Shown piece after piece: positions 61,249-64,000 of a DNA stretch of 64,000 nucleotides. This DNA is from Lytechinus pictus. Taxonomy: Eukaryota; Echinodermata; Echinoidea; Temnopleuroida; Toxopneustidae. The notes beneath the pieces are model-generated. The model searched no databases. It was not told where the DNA came from and saw nothing but the letters and a program-made list of their open reading frames with translations. How positions within the stretch are numbered: position 1 is the first letter of the stretch; every line of letters starts with the position of its first letter. The DNA lies in contig NC_087245.1 of NCBI RefSeq assembly GCF_037042905.1, positions 31,188,001 to 31,252,000 of the forward strand, in the 5' to 3' direction. Made by a program: the position numbers and the translations under genes.

Positions 61249-62893
61249 CTGATCCAGAGAAAATCATTCATTTAATAATAATAATAATAACGGTATATTT
61301 ACCCAGGGTTGCCACTTCAGTAGTTCAGTTCCAAAAACTGTTCTCCCAGCGGGCCCTGCTATTATTGTTACCCGGCTAAGCTGGGCTACCTATTCAGGTG
61401 CACACAGCTTTTTGAGGAATTACTTCCTGCCAGTACCCATTTACCTCACCTGGGTCGAGTGCAGCACACTGTGGATGAATTCCTTGCTGAAGGAAATTTC
61501 GCCATGGCTGGGATTTGAACCCACGACCCTCTGTTTCAAAGTCCGAAGACTAATCCACTGGGCCACGACACTCCACATTTCTTTTCATTTTAGGATTGCT
61601 TGGAAAATGTGACCAGTCACCCCAGAACTAACAATAAGTCGCCCAAAATGAATTTTCTTTAGTTTGAATAAGCACATATCCTTACCTTTAAAATGATATA
61701 TAATTTGTCAAAATTGATAAACAATAACCCACTCAAACACTTGAATGAATGCAGAAGAAGCAGAGTGAAAGCTTCAGAAAATACAAAGAAAACAACCTTT
61801 GAAGTTCGTGTTTACTCAAGCATGAGATGTTTGCACTCACTCAAGCATGAGATGTGCACAATGTGCAAATGTCAACAAAACTTCCAAGCAGTCCACAAAA
61901 CTTGAGTCAAAGAAACTCTTGTATCTTGTTTTCTAATCAACTTTACAACTTGAAATATTTACAGTATAAGAGATACTCCTTCAGATAAGTTAATTTTTTA
62001 ATTTTGGCTTTTTGAAGACCAATTTACTATTTTGGCAGTTACAGAGAACCTTCCCTGGCGAATTATTGGTGGTTTTGGGGTGGCTGTTCACAAATGTGCT
62101 TGAACAGGATATGAATAAGGTTAGGATCAAAAGTTGGTTTACAACTTATTTGTGGTTGATTTGGGTAAACTTATGTCACAGGAGACACACCAACACATAT
62201 TTGTATTAGATCAATAAACAATTTAATATAATATAAACAAGCAAATGCTCCTGTGCAACACAAGTCAACCAAAAAGTCAGTAAAATGCATGATAAAACAC
62301 AGAAAAAATATACAAATCTACCATGACGTACAAGGATTTGACTAACGTACTCACATCAAAGGAACATCAAAGAGAGGGAGAACGGTACCACTGATGTTCT
62401 TAAGTGTGAATAGTTCTAGCTTGTTCCGAAAATGAGTCATTGTAAATTTGTTTTATATCCATCTGCATCATTCCTCATAACATCACATAAAGAAATAATA
62501 AAGAAAGAGAAAATTACAGCTTCAATTATTTTTATCGTATTTTTTGGGAGCACCAGTTAAGTGCAGGATGTACATAGTGGTTCAAGCTGCCAGGTGCAGT
62601 TCACATCCAATGACAATGCCTTTTTTAAATTGGACTCAACAGGGCTTATATCTTGAATAAAAAGCCATGAAAAATTACTCCTTACTTGAATTTATATAAG
62701 AGTAAATATCAAAAATAATTTTTACCTGTTTTTGAAGGTCAGAGACATGATCAACAAGCAGCATCTTATCCCGCCTGAGCTGAGCGTTCTCCTGTTCTAC
62801 CCCGCCCTGTCTGCCTTCAAGCTCGGCAAGTCGACTCTTAGTTGTGTTATGGGTCAGGATGTTGTGGGTTTGTCTCTCGTCCTGCTTCGACAG
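61045..62893 (-). CDS. Coiled-coil protein, C-terminal two exons (5' partial)
   Basis: Exons 62893-62726 (168 bp, 56 codons) and 61248-61045 (204 bp, with TGA), both in phase 0 with CAG acceptors and a GTAAAA donor. Sequence is rich in Glu, Gln, Lys and Leu with heptad spacing: LSKQDERQTHNILTH, SRLAELEGRQGGVEQENAQL, RRDKMLLVDHVSDLQKQ, then LAEKEHEVMRLHSHIHTLEI and RLDETSRQS. The tail KWSEFEKMAESMKKLSQSM ends SITPEYS. Most likely a dimeric coiled-coil cytoskeletal or centrosomal-type protein, but the family is not identified. The N-terminal part lies beyond 64000 or in undetected exons. Confidence 0.72.
61276..61576 (-). mobile_element. Full-length tRNA-derived SINE
   Basis: Minus strand: head GTCGTGGCCCAGTGGATTAG, B-box GGTCGTGGGTTCAAATCCC, TGTGCTGCACTCGACCCAGG, GGTACTGGCAGGAAGTAATT, tail TTATTATTATTATTAAATG. 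Reference copy for the fragments at 29545 and 35984. In the last intron of the coiled-coil gene. Confidence 0.82.
62726..62893 (-). CDS. Coiled-coil gene penultimate exon
   Basis: Acceptor AATCAG, donor GTAAAA. All 56 codons fall in one uninterrupted heptad-like segment. Confidence 0.75.
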
Positions 62894-64000
62894 CTGATTG
62901 GAAAAATGTCAAAATGAATGATTTCACATGATTCAACTTCGGCTGCCCTTTTTATTTCAAGCAAATATACATTACTGAGTCAATGTCAGCATGTTTACAA
63001 TGATTTAACCTAGGATAACTTCTGCATGAAATAAATCATAAGAAATACTGTGATAAGTTAAGTTGGGTTAAATACAAGCTTTGACAAGCATTTTAATTTC
63101 ATACTTTCAAAGACTGTAGATTTCACCTTCCTGAATTGATAGATACAGGATATTGACCCTCTTCTGTTTTCTGAATCTGTAATATGTATAGGATATTTTA
63201 CTATCCCCTCCCTTGCCTGCTGCCACCTATCACACCCATAGATATGTTTTGTTTCATTCTTGTTTTGCCTTATACCCCCCCCCCCCATTGTTTACATTTT
63301 ATTTTACCAATTTTTTTGTTACTACTTCATATCATAAGTTTTTCATGGGGTAATTAGAGGGACAGACCTCGATAGGTCAATGGCCTCCTGCCTGCCCCCT
63401 CACATCCGCCTCATAACAGTTTTGCCTTGCTTTGTTGTTCAGGGTTCCTACAGAAATTTGAAAATTGCTAAATTGCTGCTTTTGTTATGTAGAAATTGGG
63501 ATGTCACAAAACTGGGAAAAATGGAAATAATGAACACCAATTATAATAGCAGAGTATGAGAGTTGTGAGACACGACAAACTGGAAAGCTCCCATAGCCAA
63601 GAGGTAAAAAATTCCATGACTTTTCACAAATTTTCCAAATTCCCTTACTTTTCCCTGACCAAAAATTTTTCCAGGATTTTCCATGACTGGGAGAACACTG
63701 ATTGTTTTTGCTTGTTCTCTGCATATCCTCTTGTATATAAGTTATAATATTTCGATATGTTGTTTGTAATTTTTAAGAGATGTGAAATAAATTGAATTGA
63801 ATTGATATTTATGACCGAGAAAATGCACAAGATAATTTACTATCATTCTGTCGTACTGATGATATCATCTCTATTTTGAATATTACAATATCAATCAAAT
63901 TTTATATTGCAATTAAGCCCTTCTTTACCAGGCAAATGACTCTGCATCGGGCAAAAAAGTCTGGAACAATGTGATAAAAATTCAAGCTTGTAAGATCAAT
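62894..64000. other. Upstream intron of the coiled-coil gene
   Basis: No additional coiled-coil exon was recognised up to the window edge. A C run lies near 63277. Confidence 0.45.

Noticed and set aside
61412..61612. 66-codon plus-strand frame
   Set aside because: Entirely inside the minus-oriented SINE at 61276-61576 (apart from its last bases).

Overview
The window is eukaryotic nuclear DNA. It is AT-rich, with small exons (59-443 bp) bounded by canonical GT/AG sites, long introns, and a dense load of short inverted-repeat transposons and tRNA-derived SINEs. Protein families, intron sizes and repeat style suggest a marine invertebrate deuterostome, most likely an echinoderm such as a sea urchin. 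This is an inference; no species-diagnostic sequence was available to test it.

Four protein-coding genes could be assembled exon by exon with consistent reading phase. (1) Bases 359-4445, plus strand: the last five exons of an SLC35F3/F4-type transporter of the drug/metabolite transporter superfamily; its 5' exons lie outside the window. (2) 44778 down to 16988, minus strand: a complete seven-exon gene for a 380-residue single-pass type I membrane protein that I do not recognise. Its last intron is 16.4 kb. (3) 45395-54052, plus strand: a complete nine-exon ECHDC3 gene (316 residues), a crotonase-fold mitochondrial protein lacking both catalytic glutamates of true enoyl-CoA hydratases. (4) 62893 down to 61045, minus strand: the last two exons of a coiled-coil protein that continues beyond the right edge. 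Genes 2 and 3 are head to head with 616 bp between start codons, so that interval is a candidate bidirectional promoter. Genes 1 and 2, and genes 3 and 4, are convergent.

The rest is intron, UTR and repeats. A ~260-bp MITE with long terminal inverted repeats occurs seven times, in both orientations. Other elements include: a 201-bp near-perfect palindrome with 9-bp target duplications inserted in a SINE; a 562-bp MITE with 10-bp duplications; a 1.08-kb TIR element with another MITE nested in it; a 931-bp element built of ~163-bp tandem units each carrying a nuclear-receptor DR1 motif; the C-terminal remnant of a non-LTR retrotransposon; and a SINE whose head resembles the 7SL RNA Alu domain.

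The most interesting points are the 7SL-like SINE, the SINE whose tail abuts (and probably supplies) the 3' splice signals of ECHDC3 exon 8, the palindromic nested insertion, the DR1-bearing repeat, the tandem duplication of the terminal exon in gene 4, and the unidentified membrane protein. No operons, CRISPR arrays or prokaryotic systems are present.
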